The notes beneath the pieces are model-generated. The model saw only the letters and a program-made list of their open reading frames with translations. It was not told the origin of the DNA and did not search any database. The translations under genes were made by a program, and so were the position numbers. Positions 10,410 through 22,679 of a stretch of 64,000 nucleotides of DNA are shown here, one piece after another; position 1 is the first letter of the stretch, and the number at the start of each line of letters is the position of its first letter. The stretch spans positions 62,001-126,000 of the forward strand of contig JAACJK010000001.1 of the NCBI GenBank assembly GCA_013368325.1, written 5' to 3'. Source of the DNA: Ephemerocybe angulata. Lineage: Eukaryota > Basidiomycota > Agaricomycetes > Agaricales > Psathyrellaceae.

Positions 10410-13400
10410 TGTTATGTGTTGTAGAAAATGGAGCTGGATGGAAAGGCTGTTTCTGTGTGTGATCCTTTGAAGGCTGAGGAAAGTAGGTTTGCAAGGCTGA
10501 GGAATGAAGTTGTAATGCAGGAGGGCCGTGGTATTTATCCTGTTTGAAAACTCTCGACGCGACCACCCCTTAGTGCTTTGACACTATCGGTGTACGCTAA
10601 GGTGCGAGAGCACTGCGGTGGCGTATGGCTAGAGCGAAATCGTCGAAGGTATCAGATGTAATGAGAGCTCATCAGCGAGTTTCTCTTCGATTCCGTACCT
10701 TGCTGGAATGTCCATAGAAACCTGTTCATGGTCTCTATCGATGCCGGCCTGTCATTGGGCCTTCGACTTGATTTATTGGTCGAAATGCATTGAATTGCTA
10801 CTCAGCGCCCATGCGTAACCTCCCAGATGCCAGATAACGTGAACTATATTCGAAGCGATAAGCTGCTCTTCTTGAGGATTTATAATTTACTGGTCTCTCG
10901 GAGTCAGTCAGTCGCCCCACATCCAATATCTGTACTGTGGATGAGTCCGCTCTGGAGTAGAGCAGAGTGCAGTGTGCGGATCCAGACGTCGATCTTCCGG
11001 AGGTGCAGCCCTGCACTAAGCACGTCAGAAATCCATTTCTGGGTCCCCGACCCTGAAACCACCAGAACGATCAAACTTCAATCAATTGTTCCATTGACGT
11101 CGGCACCAGATTAACCAGGTAAGAACCGTACATAGATCGGCGAAGGGTCTATCAAATTCAGGCTCCCCCCACCAGCAAAGCTGAGGGTTGGTCATCAGTG
11201 AGGTAGTTCTTCGGAATCCCGCTTTCCGAATCCCATACGTAGCGAGGGAGGATGAGCGATATCCGAGTATGGCTCTTTATTACCATGGGCCAACGCCGGA
11301 CCGTGCAAAGGCTTACCCTCATATCTCACCATTTGACCTTGTGTGAAGGTATTTGAAGGGGTACACGATAGGTGAAAAGTACGGGGAGCTCACCGGTTAT
11401 CCGAGCTTTCCCGATCATGGCTCTTGTGGAGCCTGGTTTCGTTGTCGTAATGTGTGATGCCCTGCGATAGCAGTATCGCAGTACACACCATCTGGGTGTG
11501 CGAAGTACCGATAAACTTAATAGAAGCCATTAAGAGCAACGTTGCTCACGATCGTTTCAGTAACAATGTACGTATGCTTTGTGTTCATACTGGTATTATG
11601 TGATGCGAAGATGCGTCCCAACCTAAACCACGAGCGCTTGCAAATGCAACAAACAAGAATATACTGCAGTCCGAGAGATACTGGCGCTGTTTGGTATTCT
11701 GGCTGAAGTTCAAGAGTACAGTTGGTCGAAACGCGGTGGCGCTCCGAAGCACGAGATGGTGGGTATTGAGGTGTTCAAACTGTGGCATGGCGCTCCTGAA
11801 GCACGAAGGGAGCCATTTGGAGACTATATATCAGCGGACATCATTGTTCCTAGATACCTGGATAACTAACTGAATGTGTTCTTCCATGCCAAGAACGCGG
11901 CTAACGCTTCCGAAATCAGTAGGTTTTTAGTGGTTTAGGCTTATCTCTACCTTGCAGAGCCGTACCGACCGTGTTGCGCCTCACTGATGACGGCTCTTCT
12001 GAGTGGGCAGCTGCTATACGCGATCCATTTTACCGTGGAGCCTGGTGACTGACCGTAATAGAATTCCACTCAATATGAGTCCTGAACGCTGCTGACATCT
12101 AGATATATCCACAAAAATGATTGACCTCAAGTAAAGGTCTCGTTAGTGGGTCTTTGATCCCTGATTGAGGATATTAGGCGCCTGTCAGCGCTGCGAGGCA
12201 TAACCCGAGGGAAGCTTGCCTGTGGGTTGGACTCTACTGGGTAGGCCAGGCCGGGAGAGGCGGGCGCGGATTACTGGGCTCGCGTTTCAGGATGGACAGT
12301 TCTCATCATTGAAGTCGTTTCTATCAAAAAGACCATTGTTCGAGTAGGCGCCTATTGCCGGAGAGATTACCGGAGGGGAAGTGCAGCCATAGATATATGA
12401 GTCGGTCCCTGGCGCGGGGCAGTGTCACTTGCAAAGGGGTTTTGATTTTAGCAGGCGGTGTACACAATACAGAATCGGTTGTTACCTCGAACGCGTGAGC
12501 AGTCACACAAAGGAAAAATAGGAAACTGCTCGCTGGAACTTGGTACAAGCAAACCGAGAGTTTATCTCCGACGTACATCAGCCCAAGTATATCGTCCGTG
12601 GTATGAGTTAGGGCTGCACCTTCTCCTCAGTCTCGAGATAGAGACCAGCTCCGAGTCTAAACAGGAGGAGGGAGCTTACGTCGAGGCGCTCTGCTGGCTC
12701 TATCAGAAATCACGGGTGGAGAGTTCGAGGAAGAGTATCCCAGGACCTGAGCACGTCGATGTCGTCGTGGACATTGAGCTACCGTGTGGATTGAACTTTG
12801 GGCTGTCTGTAACACCACACACCGGATCCGGTACTCGGGGCGCTTGGAATTGTGCGGATTTTGATGCTGGGTCCCCAAGGCCCAACGGTCAACCACCATT
12901 TGTCAATCTCCCACATCGCACTTCAGAGTTACACGTAGTACTAGGCCAACTGAAGCGATAATGGTCAGTCACTACAACTTAGTCTACGAGACCCCGGCTG
13001 GTGCGTAGACCTTACCTATACTGGGGATTTGCAAGCTTCCGAGCATCTCGATTCCCACACAACCAGCTGGATTTGGTTCTCCTTCCTGGTAGCATGGAAA
13101 TCTAGCATATAAATAAAAAAGCACGTTACCGTAGTCTTCTTAGTCAACTAGCACTACGCGAAGATAAGTAGCCACATAAGCGCAGTTCGGTCTCGGACAG
13201 ACGCATGATGCATCCCCGGTTATTCTTACTGTACCGACCAGAGAGCGGCACAGCCCCTCCTTCTGCACTTCCGAGCTCTTAATAGAGTAGATGCTTGATA
13301 TATTACCGATGATCACAGCAGATGTCATTCAAATATTATTGTTTGATACCGCGCCCTCGCCCGACACCCTCACTTTTGGAAGTGGAGGTTCGAAGCCCTT

Positions 13401-13932
13401 GTCCGTGATGATCAATGCAGGGGTGCATATATTGGCTTATGTCTACAGATAAACCCCAAATAAATCTTTGGAAGCTTCTGGGACGTGATAAGGGCCAGCT
13501 CTCCCCAAGTACCCCAAACCAACACGATTGGGCGCCTAAAGTTCATTCGTGTGAATCTTCACATGTGTTTGTAAGCTACACTGCCACTACCCCGCCAGCG
13601 CGCAATTTCTCCTCCTTCCGAGCCCATGCCCGTTCAATATCTCCTGATTGCTCCTTAGGCTCCTCTCTCTCGCGTCCGATACGCGGAAAGAGTTCAGACC
13701 AGCGGAAATGCTATTCTTCGAGTCGACCTTCCCCTCGCTGAAGAATGCGTACTTTTTTCTCGGCCGATGCGACCACGACTCTATTCACACTTTCCCCCTG
13801 CTTCGTGCAGTGAAGATTAGACCTGGCATACATTTGGTACCTTAAAGGGTAGAAGGAGAGCGGTCGCCATCTGAGAAGGAGGCCTATATTCAAAGGTATA
13901 TCAAGGTATCCAAGCGGAAGAAAGAGCACAGA
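10410..13932. other. Long gene-poor stretch
   Basis: Open frames are scattered and short; the longest is 167 codons at 12,458-12,961 on the plus strand. None has a signal peptide, domain motif or splice-compatible partner, so I annotate no gene. Confidence 0.35.
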
Positions 13933-16900
13933 TCAATCGCCAAAGTGGACATACGGAATCCAGGTAAGTAACGAGCTCTCAGAGTCATCGAGACGAAGTC
14001 TTAACTGCTGAATGGCCCAATGTAGAGCATGAGCAGACGCGGTCCCATCGAATTTCCCCCACTGTGCTGCCCCTGCCCCTGAACTCCATAGGTAGTCGTA
14101 AAAGTCGCATGCAACTTCCTGGGCACGTTCATCGCCAATCGACCACATCGTCGCTACAACTCGGCGATAACCTGCTGCAAGCATCCCGGCCGCAAGGTGA
14201 ACGGCCTCATCAGAGAGCTTCTCCTCCCCAGAGCTCATCTGGCACGCTGATAAGAAAGCCAGGTCGGCGTGCTTCAGGTCCAATCGGATGACCGTTGCAA
14301 GGTCGAGTGCCCATCCTCGAGTAGGAATCGACTCTGAAGGGGATCGGCCGCGTTCTGGGATGCGTGGCACGCGAAATGGACGCTGCTGTACTCCTCCATA
14401 AATTTGACACATGTATCGACGGTGAGTGTTCCACCTTCGACCATGAGCGCCCGCGTACCGAGCTCTGTCGCTTTCGCATAGATCGTTTGCACCTCCTTCG
14501 TCATTCCAGGGATGGGAGTACTACCAGGCGCGTTGGGCTGGCTCGTCAATAACAAGCCCAAAGTGTCACCACTGGGCGTTGGGCCAGCCTTGATACGCTC
14601 GGCAAGAGCGGCGACAGTCGGAGTGTATGACGATGTGACGTAGTCCATCGTACCTTCACGGTTTAACCCGCCGTATATCCCTGCGGCGTGAATAGGGAGG
14701 AATGATAGGTCCCCGGTCGGGCACCACCATATCCGAGGCGGGACCTGGCCAACCGACTGATCCACCCTCTGTTAACACGATGTCAGTATCCACAGAGATA
14801 ATACATAATAGAATCCACTCACTGAGAACCCCAGAACATCCAATATTGGCTTCACAACCTCGCTCCACATCCCTCGAAGCACATCATATACCGGGCCCAC
14901 GTTCGTCTTCTCCCTCTGGACAGGTTTAATGGCTCTCTCTGCGCGATCTTCCCCGGGACTCACGACCTCCTCTTCCTTTCGAGCAAGGAGACCGACCGTT
15001 CTCAGTTGGCTTCTCAGATCAACGTGATACTTGTGCGCCTTGGTGACGGAAAAGTCAGGTAAGGGAACATGAATGGGTTCGTCTCGTCCTGGTACCAGCA
15101 CAATGGCGTCACATCGGGCTTTGTTGACATTTTTGTCACATTTATAACGACGATAGGCCCATCAGGGAGATGTTGCATCAAGGCAGAGCATGGTGATGGC
15201 TGAAGGAAGGACTCGAATCCCGGAATGGCCCTGGCAGATGCCAGGAGCTCGTCCCACTTCCTCGCCAAGGTCAGATGAGCACGCTTCTCGTTCTCGATCG
15301 ATATCTTCTCAGAGAGCGACATTTTGGTATATGATGAGGTGCGGGATGATCCTGCATTCTCGAGCTTCTTCGCAACATACGTTATACTCTTCGCGAGAGC
15401 CGCATTCACGGAGTGCAGGGAATCGAAGGGTGTGCGAAGCTCGCTCAACTGGCTCCAGACGAGGCACCGGCCCTGCTCGAGCCACTCCAATGCCTTATCT
15501 GGTCGTGACAATGCGAACGCTGCAGCAGCGGCTTCCAAGGGAAGGCCGGAAACGCCCTGGAGCCTGGAGTAGCGTCCACCTACAGTATCCTCGAGACCGG
15601 CTATCAGGGCTATCAGGCATAACGCTGTGTCGAAGGCAAGTATGATCTCTGGGTCCCGAGGGCGATGTTGCTTTTGCAGCCTCGCCCAGTTGGTGGCCGC
15701 TTTTAGTCTGACCTCGGGGGGGCCGACGATGCATGTCGCCGCGGACTTGAAATGTGATATGCTCTCTTCTAAGCGCTCGTCACTCCCAGGGACGGAAGTT
15801 CTACACAGGACACAGGCGAGGTTACTGAGATTACCCGGTCGGTCTGCATGCCCTTCGGGCGTGAGTATCACCGCCTTCTTTAGAGCCAAGATAGCTGCGT
15901 CCCTGGCGGTGGGTTGGGCTGTGCGCTTGAATCGATCTTGGAGCGAAAGGCCGTAGTTCGACAAGTATGAGCGCAAGCCCGCTTGGCTTTCGGGTGCAAG
16001 GTGGATTGCTCTCTCTATAACAGAGATTGCCTCGTCGTTGTCGGAGGAGTTGTTGGTGAGTTGGAATCGGATTTGCAAGGCCATTCCAAGGTTACTCAGC
16101 CACCCCGGCAGGGATGCGTGCCCATTTGGCGTCTCCTTGACAGCTCTCCGGTGTGACTGGATCGCTTCGTCGATATCGGATGGATTTTTTGTACGCTCGA
16201 AGCGCCACGAAAGTGCATTCCCTAGGTCGCTGAGCCTGGAAGGCAAGTCGGTGTGCCCATCCGGAGTGAGTTGTACGGCGCGTTGGAGTGCTGGGATGGC
16301 TTCTTCGATATCCATGAGTGTAGAACTGCGTTGAAATCGGACTCCAAAGGAGTTTCCGAGGTTCGCGAGCCAACGAGGTAAGTCGGCGTGGCCATCCGGC
16401 GTCAGCTGAACAGCGCGCTGCTGTGCCGCGATCGCGTCGCCAATGTCAGAAAGGTCTCCCGCCAACTCGAAGCGCCGCATGAGCGAGACTCCGAGACTAT
16501 TAAGTAAGCTGGGTAGCTCTACACGGCCTTTTGGTGTGAGGTCGACTGCTTTCTGAAGAGTGGGCACTGATTTCTCGATATATGTGGGGTCGCCGGTGTT
16601 TTCGAAACGGCGAAGATACGCGAGACCCAAGTTGGTGAGCCACCCAGTGCGATCTGCGTGGCTCTCAGGAATGAGCTCGAATGCTCTTTCATGCATTTCA
16701 ATGGCCTCTACGACATCTGCATCGTCCCCAATCCTCTCGAACCGGCGCATGAGAGCCAGTCCGAGGTTATTGTACCAGGTGGATACGTCGATGTGACCAT
16801 CCTGCGTGAGGTCAATCGCTTTCCTCAATGCTCGAACTGCTGCGTCTATGTCCGAGACATTACCAGCACGTAGGAAGCGATGTTTCAGCGAGAGTCCGAG

Positions 16901-17890
16901 ATTATTGATATAGCTGGACTTGTTGGGATGATCGTCTGAGGTGAGGTCCACGGCTTTCTCTGTGAGCGCGACGGCCTTGGTGATGTCGTATAGCGCATCG
17001 GTATGCTCGAAGCGGGTCAAGTACGCGGCACCAAGACTGTTGAACCTTGCAGGTAGGTCTGCATCGTCGATGGGGGTCAGTTGCAATTTCAAAGCCAACT
17101 CCTGTGTGGAGATTGAGCCTCCAATGTCAACCATGTCACCCAGTCGCTCGAACCGGCGCATGAGTGATAATCCAAGGTTGCTGAGTGAACCCGGTCGCCC
17201 AGGATGACCCACAGGTGTAAGTGTTGCAGCCTTCCTCAAGATGGCGATGGACTCTGTGATGTGGGAGAGATTGTTGGTTCGCTGGAAGTGAATGAGGGAG
17301 AGTCCGAGGTTGCTGAGCTCAGAGTGCATCGCTGGATTGTTCGTAGGTGTGTGTTGTACCGCACGCTGAAATGCGGATATGGCTTCGACAAGGTCCGATA
17401 CGTTGCCAGCCCGGATGAAGCGATTTTGGTAAGAGAGCCCGAGGCTGTTGAGGTCGGCGTGAAGGTCTGGATGGCCTTCGCGAGTGATAAGTACCGCCTT
17501 TGTGAGCACCGAGATGGCTTCATCGATGTCAGCTGCAATCCCAGCCTGTTCGGAGCGGAGGTACAGGGATAGTCCAAGGATACTGAGCTCGTCGCGCATG
17601 GCTGGATGACCTTCTGGGGTTATCATTAGTGCCTGTTTCTCTGTCGATATTGCTTCGGATATGTGTGCAAGGTCTCCAGTGCGTAGGAACTGATGCATGA
17701 AGGAGACCCCACGCTCATGGAGCTTCGTGATCGTATCTATGAACCGGGGTACGTGAGTCGACCCTTCCTTGTCTATTCGTGGACCAGACTAAGTACCTGC
17801 TCGAAGATTTTGGCTGGAGGACTTCGTCAGTATATGGAACAACCAGGTTAAACGGTCAACAATACTCGACACCTACCTTTGCTGGTCCAT
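13933..17890 (-). CDS. TPR-CHAT protein (caspase-like peptidase fold), two apparent frameshifts
   Basis: Exons: 17,890-17,877, 17,813-17,797, 17,736-14,823 and 14,768-13,933. The middle (17,700-15,800) encodes a dozen or more tetratricopeptide-like units of about 50 residues, recurring around LxNLGLSLxxRFERxGD. The C terminus is a CHAT domain: IWWCPTGDLSFLPIHAAG, the histidine motif VHFACHA (His codon 14,366-14,364) and the cysteine motif AFLSACQ (Cys codon 14,244-14,242), so the His-Cys dyad is retained. CHAT-TPR proteins are abundant in agaricomycetes and often tied to proteolytic signalling or immunity; function here is inferred. The frame breaks at T5 (15,130-15,134) and CCC (14,310-14,312). 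One added base at each restores the family sequence, so this is either a recent pseudogene or homopolymer sequencing error. Confidence 0.8.
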
Positions 17891-18463
17891 GGTGAGTGTA
17901 GCCAACAGAAAGGTCCACGTCAGCAAAAGCGATTATTCAAATGACCCCCGCATACCATCTTTTTGGAATCCGGACTCATGACATGTGCCGCTCAGTATAT
18001 GGCTGTGTAAAGCAGATCAAAATGACTCAGGACCGGCGTGGAGAGTAGTTGTACAGTCTGAAATTGGTGTCGGCTCTCGTCGCAGCCCTTCTCCGAGTCC
18101 TCGCTGTGTGTGTGTGTGTCCATCGGTGCTGCGACTCGCAATATAGCCGGACTTGAATCGCGCACACGTGAGTCTCTTCCACCATTCTATCCTTACTCTC
18201 GCATTGCCAAGTCTGCGAGCAGCACAGGACGATAACATCTGGACATTCAAGGAGGATCCGCGAAGATCAGAATAGACGCCCACTGCCGCCATCTACATAG
18301 TACTCATCCTGGGACATTACAAGAGGAATAGCGATACGGTATTACTACCATGTGAACACCTTGAAGCTGAAATCCTGATTTTCATACTTATTTATAATAT
18401 TACACCCAAGGCAGTACTCTCGATAGCAATAAATTGAGGTTATCGAATGAAGCGCGTAGAGGT
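17891..18463. other. Intergenic, no gene seen
   Basis: Holds a short TG run at about 18,105 and the putative upstream region of the TPR-CHAT gene. Nothing else is recognisable. Confidence 0.35.
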
Positions 18464-18537
18464 TTAGCATCCCGTTGGGACAGTCGAATCGTCTACAAAG
18501 TTCTTCGCGTTGACGCCAAGACCCTTGAGCAGATTTG
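18464..18537 (-). pseudogene. Orphan C-terminal fragment of a fungalysin (M36) gene
   Basis: Reading from 18,537 down to a TAA at 18,464 gives about 24 residues ending LGVNAKNFVDDSTVPTGC. This matches the C terminus of the intact fungalysin gene at 24,851 ([19 protein letters not shown]) residue by residue. No other M36 sequence lies nearby, so this is a leftover from deletion or rearrangement of a second copy. Confidence 0.7.
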
Positions 18538-18593
18538 CGTGAGATTGGGTTGTAATTGATTTCTTCTTCAAATATTTCACAGCCATTCTAAGT

Positions 18594-18862
18594 CTAAAAG
18601 TTGTCGTCCTCTGCAGCATGAGTCCAGATCCCAGGGAAATTCTTCGCTCTCTGGGAGAGTGTCCCTAAAGACAGTATTATTGGTAAGTTCGAGAACATTT
18701 GTCACGAAAAAGAAGAAACAATGAGGTGAAATAGTACTGACCGGCATCCCTTGCGAGAACACATGGTATCGAGCCACCCATGGGCATACAAGCAACGGAT
18801 TGCGTGAAGATAAGAAGCCCGACCATGGCCGCAGCAATAGATAGGATGGTCGCGCGAAGCAT
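18594..18862 (-). CDS. Small secreted peptide precursor, IWTHAAEDDNF type
   Basis: Two exons (18,862-18,742 and 18,664-18,594) give a 63-residue protein. The signal peptide (MLRATILSIAAAMVGLLIF, ending about QSVAC) is followed by a short leader ending in VLARDA, then exon 2, which encodes a tail with IWTHAAEDDNF just before the stop. The intron is in phase 1. The signal-peptide-plus-short-exon plan and the I-W-T core resemble the precursor genes at 40.9 and 44.6 kb, though the DDN element here follows the core instead of preceding it. I regard it as a divergent single-core member of that family. Function is unknown. Confidence 0.55.
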
Positions 18863-19509
18863 TGTATGACTGGAAATTGATGAGAGAAGATTCGAACTAT
18901 AGCAGAAGGCGGTGATTCCAGATTGAAGGCTCTCATTCATTTATGTACTCTCGAGGAATGGTCACCATCACACAGTCGCTTTATCGTCACTCGTCTCAGT
19001 TTCACTTACCCCTGGATGCAAGGCATTGAAAATAGAAGCACCGTCGTTCACGATGATTGATGGTCTGTCGCAGGGTGGGACAATTGCTCGAGCAAGTGTG
19101 CCATTTTCGGTGGGATGGGATAATTACCATGGGAGCACGAGTAGTAGAACCAGAGCTAGAGAGATAGCATAAGAAAGTGCGACATGTCTGAAAACGCTGA
19201 CCGCCCTTAGAGAGCCTTCGTTTCGGCTGCGCGCTGATGCTTCGATGCGCATTGATGGATCGAATCAAACGAAGCTCACATTTCATTCACTTTCGCCATT
19301 GTCTTTATTTCGACGTGAGAGGACTTGAGAGATCAGCGATATTTCAAGATTACCCTCAAGTCCCTCTGCTCTGCCCACAGAGGCTCCAGACTGTCGTAGC
19401 ATGGCACCTGAGACTCAGGAAGAACTAAATCTATGAATAAGTGGATCGATCCCTAGATACATTATGTGTTCACGCCCTCAGGCCCAGCCATGAGAGCACC
19501 GTCTATATA
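18863..19509. other. Intergenic, no gene seen
   Basis: No open frame with a signal peptide or repeat-exon motif was found on either strand. Confidence 0.35.
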
Positions 19510-19997
19510 TCAAGCCTCCTCCTTTGCGTAGGTGTAGATGTTGTCGTCTTTAAGTGAGGGCGCGGCTGCCATTACGAATACGAGAAGTGTGTTTAGAGCG
19601 GTGGCAAAGAAGGATACGGATACAGACAGGCGCACTCACAAGAACTTCGGGTTACCCTAAGGTCATAGGTGTTGCCAGGATCCCTCTCGGTCACTGCAAA
19701 GAGAAAGATTCCACATGAGCGGGATATTCGATCTGAATTTTGCTGGGCTTGGTGCAACTCACGACTGCGATCCTCAACCTCCGCCGCAAGCGTATAGATC
19801 TGGTCGTCTTTGAGAGGAACTTTCACTGTCGGAGGATTCAGTTCTCTCGGTCAGGAAATTGCGCTATAATGGGAAGAGCATGAGCACATACCGGAACGCA
19901 CACTTCTACTGGGAGGCACGAGGGCCTCCACAGGGTTCAGCACAACGAAGGCGAGAAATATGGCCGCAAAAATGGATGACAGGGTAAGACGATACAT
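19510..19997 (-). CDS. Secreted repeat-peptide precursor with IYT cores (three repeat exons)
   Basis: Four exons: 19,997-19,892, 19,825-19,763, 19,693-19,640 and 19,565-19,510, all introns phase 1. Exon 1 encodes the signal peptide (MYRLTLSSIFAAIFLAF, ending NPVEA) and a short leader. The next exons each encode one unit: LKDDQIYTLAAEVEDR, then the divergent ERDPGNTYDLRVTR, then LKDDNIYTYAKEEA and the stop. The conserved D-D-[NQ]-I-Y-T with an acidic tail is the family signature. Arg residues at the unit ends could be processing points. A TATA box sits 80-90 bp upstream of the ATG. I infer a RiPP-type precursor; a plain secreted repeat protein is the alternative. Confidence 0.75.
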
Positions 19998-20076
19998 AAT
20001 ACTAGAGAGTGAATTGTGTGGCAGGGGAAATTGCCAGGGTCCTATTGAATGGAGTCCCGATTATCCATCGTAACTC

Positions 20077-20086
20077 TTTTATATGG
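20077..20086 (-). promoter_or_regulatory. TATA box of the 19.5-20.0 kb precursor gene
   Basis: CATATAAAAG on the minus strand, about 80-90 bp upstream of the start codon at 19,997. Confidence 0.45.
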
Positions 20087-20089
20087 TTT

Positions 20090-21400
20090 TCAATGACATG
20101 TAGGCCACATGAAAGCCTGAGGCGCTCAGTCAGACCTGAGACCTGAACAGGGAATTCTGGGTTCGTCGGGGGCCATGAAGCCCGCGGGCCGCCGCATACA
20201 CAGGTGAACAACGAGAAGCCTCCCAATGAAACTTCCAGATACGTATAGAAGCGCGACAAGGATTGTGCCCGCTCTCCAGGGATGGCGCTGCGGCGATGGG
20301 TACGTAAACGCAGCCATTAGGCATACCCACTGAGCAAGCCCAGTCACATTCGCATGTTGCACTGCCGATTTCCATCAGCGACATTGAAGCCGCGCACTGA
20401 TGATGATTGAAGATCGAAGGAGCTGCACATCCTGAGACTTAGAAGCAATGGGGGAAACGCTGTGAAAGAGTTGTAACCCTGTTCACGGAGGTCAGTTCTC
20501 CTGAAACCCGAGCCATCGTCCTCAAGGTGGTGAAACCAGATAGCAAGGGAGGATAAGCAGGACCATTTTCGATGTGAGATTTTGACAGCTCTGGGAAATA
20601 ATATTACCTTTATTTGTACATAGGGATGTTTATCATATGCGTTGGCTCATTGCTCGAAGGTCGCCTGTCCTGGGTCTGCCCGCCCACGCCCTCGCCGATT
20701 GCCTGGGAAACGGCTGGTGGATGCCGATATCGGAGTTAGAACATTTTTAACGGCACCTGGCTGCCGCCAGGTGATCCAATCGTCGCGCGGTCCTTTCTTT
20801 CGTTCCGTCATGTTGTCCTCGACCGCTTCTCCCTTGCCCTCGCCGTAATCTCTGCCGTTCCATCTCGGAGGGGTAACATCGAGGCACATCGACCATGTTT
20901 CAAACCTGGATGACGAGGTTAACGTTCAATTCTCAGTTGCAAGCATACGTCCTACTCGCGACGGGGGCGCCCCCGATGCCCCGTGCAGCCCGTCGCGCCT
21001 CGAGAGCGCATCTACACTGAGTGGGATGTGAAGTCTATAGGAGGCTCTGGTGCGCAGCTACGTTCTTTACAATCTTCCATGTTTGGTCTGTTGAACATGG
21101 CAGGGACAAACAACGAGATTTCGATCGCACTGGGTCCTGAATCAGAACTTGGACCTGCCTCTTCTTCTCGTTTTCCATCGCCGGCGGCCGATATCTGTGT
21201 CAACTCGTCAACTTAGCCCACGTGCGGCGCGATTGGTATACGTCTATATCCAACATCTCTCTTCTTCACTCGATCATCGTCAACACCTCTCTTAATCCCG
21301 CTCAGGCGATCTCATATCTGGTTCCCAGACCTGTATGACTGCGACCAGTAATGCTACTGTGACCCTGCAGTCGATTTGATCTTATCCTTCGTCGCCAGCC
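20090..21400. other. Intergenic, no supported gene
   Basis: An 80-codon minus frame at 20,889-20,647 has coding-like, charged composition (GPRDDWITWRQPGAVKN) but no family match and no upstream exon I can join. I leave it unannotated. Confidence 0.3.
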
Positions 21401-21413
21401 AGGACTCGCGAGC

Positions 21414-22293
21414 CTCCAACTCATTCAGCCACCTTGTCCATATTTTCGCCAGCGCTTCGTTCTCCGGAACTGTCTCCAGAGTGTGTCGCACCTTGCAACG
21501 TGCCCTCTAGCATCGCATTACTCCCAACTCCGAGGAGAATGGCAGCGAATGGGACGTGGAAGAGGTCAGCAAGGCTCAGCTGGTCCCCCGCGATGTACTT
21601 TAGCATCGCCAAGATCACCTCGTAGATATCGAGAGTCTTCTTGAGAGAGGTGATGAGGGCAGCGAAGCCCTCTCGTCCGGTGGCACGCCGTTGATCGCTC
21701 TGCAGATATTGTATTCAAGCTCTGCTGCAGCCTGCTCGTGTGGTCTGAAAGCGAAGACGAGATGGACACTTACGGCTTGGCGAAAACTTCGAAAACAGCC
21801 TTGGAGGTGTATTTGAAATTGGCTTGCTCAGCGGATATGGCTTGTTCGAAGAAGGCTCCCGTTTATGTCATCCGGGACGAGCTTGGGCCCGTGTTCAGGA
21901 TACTTCCCGCAAATGTAGCGAGCGATGGCCCGGCTCTCGTACAGGATGAAGCCGTCTTCATTTTTCATGTACCGCCAGCCTGCGTTAGAACCTGAGCTCT
22001 GGAGAGTAGGCGAGCGACGTACGATGTACGGCACTTGACGGAAGGGCTGCTCAGTTTAAACTTGGAAGTGCGGTCCTCGCCCTTGAAGAAGTCTAGAAGT
22101 CTACCTCGATGAACTTAAATGGAACTTGCTTCTCAGACAAGGGAGACTCGTTTCGTGTTCGCGGATACGGCGCTTCCGACTCGAGGCTTTGTCGGGGGAT
22201 CGCCCAACGCCGAAGGTAAAGCATGCTCTTTGTAATGTCGCTCCATTCTCGTGGCTTGGTCGCAACTGTCATGACCGTCGAGCCCGAAGTCAT
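21414..22293 (-). pseudogene. Glutathione S-transferase pseudogene 1
   Basis: Pieces of a fungal GST appear in the right order but in different frames: KQVPFKFIEVDF (thioredoxin-fold start), QPFRQVPYI (cis-Pro loop), DGFILYESRAIARYICGKYP (the ES-RAI glutathione-binding motif), then FEQAISAEQANF and AGDQLSLADLFHVPFAA from the helical domain. An in-frame stop follows FIEVDF and a frameshift follows PKLVPDD, so no full protein is possible. Intact relatives normally detoxify electrophiles with glutathione. Confidence 0.7.
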
Positions 22294-22679
22294 GTTGGCA
22301 CATTCGAGGGCCGATAATGGACTACGCGCTGGTAGGAAAGGAGAGGTTTTTAGGTCGACTCACACTTCGAAGGACGATGAGGAGGTTCGAGAAGAACCAG
22401 TTAACTTCGAAGCGGCCACCTGAGAGCATTGGAGGCTTAGCTTGGCTGATGACGTTCGGCGCTGCGCAGCGTCTATCTCTTTCTATGGATTGGCAGCCGC
22501 CCAACCCAGTTGATTAGTCGCTGTGGTTGTCCAGGTCTGATGCGGATTCTCAGTTCGATTATAGTGGGATCGCACTCTCATAGGTACTTGATGTGGAAGT
22601 GAGTCTGTGTAGTCGTTTTCGCTTTCTCTCATTTCATCCCCCTTGCACAGCTATCCAAGACGGGGGGCTCAACAGCTCG

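Noticed and set aside
12458..12961. 167-codon plus-strand frame as a gene
   Set aside because: No signal peptide, no recognisable domain, no plausible splicing and an overlapping minus-strand frame; insufficient support.
15190..15645. Plus-strand open frames opposite the TPR-CHAT gene
   Set aside because: They lie antisense to conserved TPR coding sequence and have no motif of their own.
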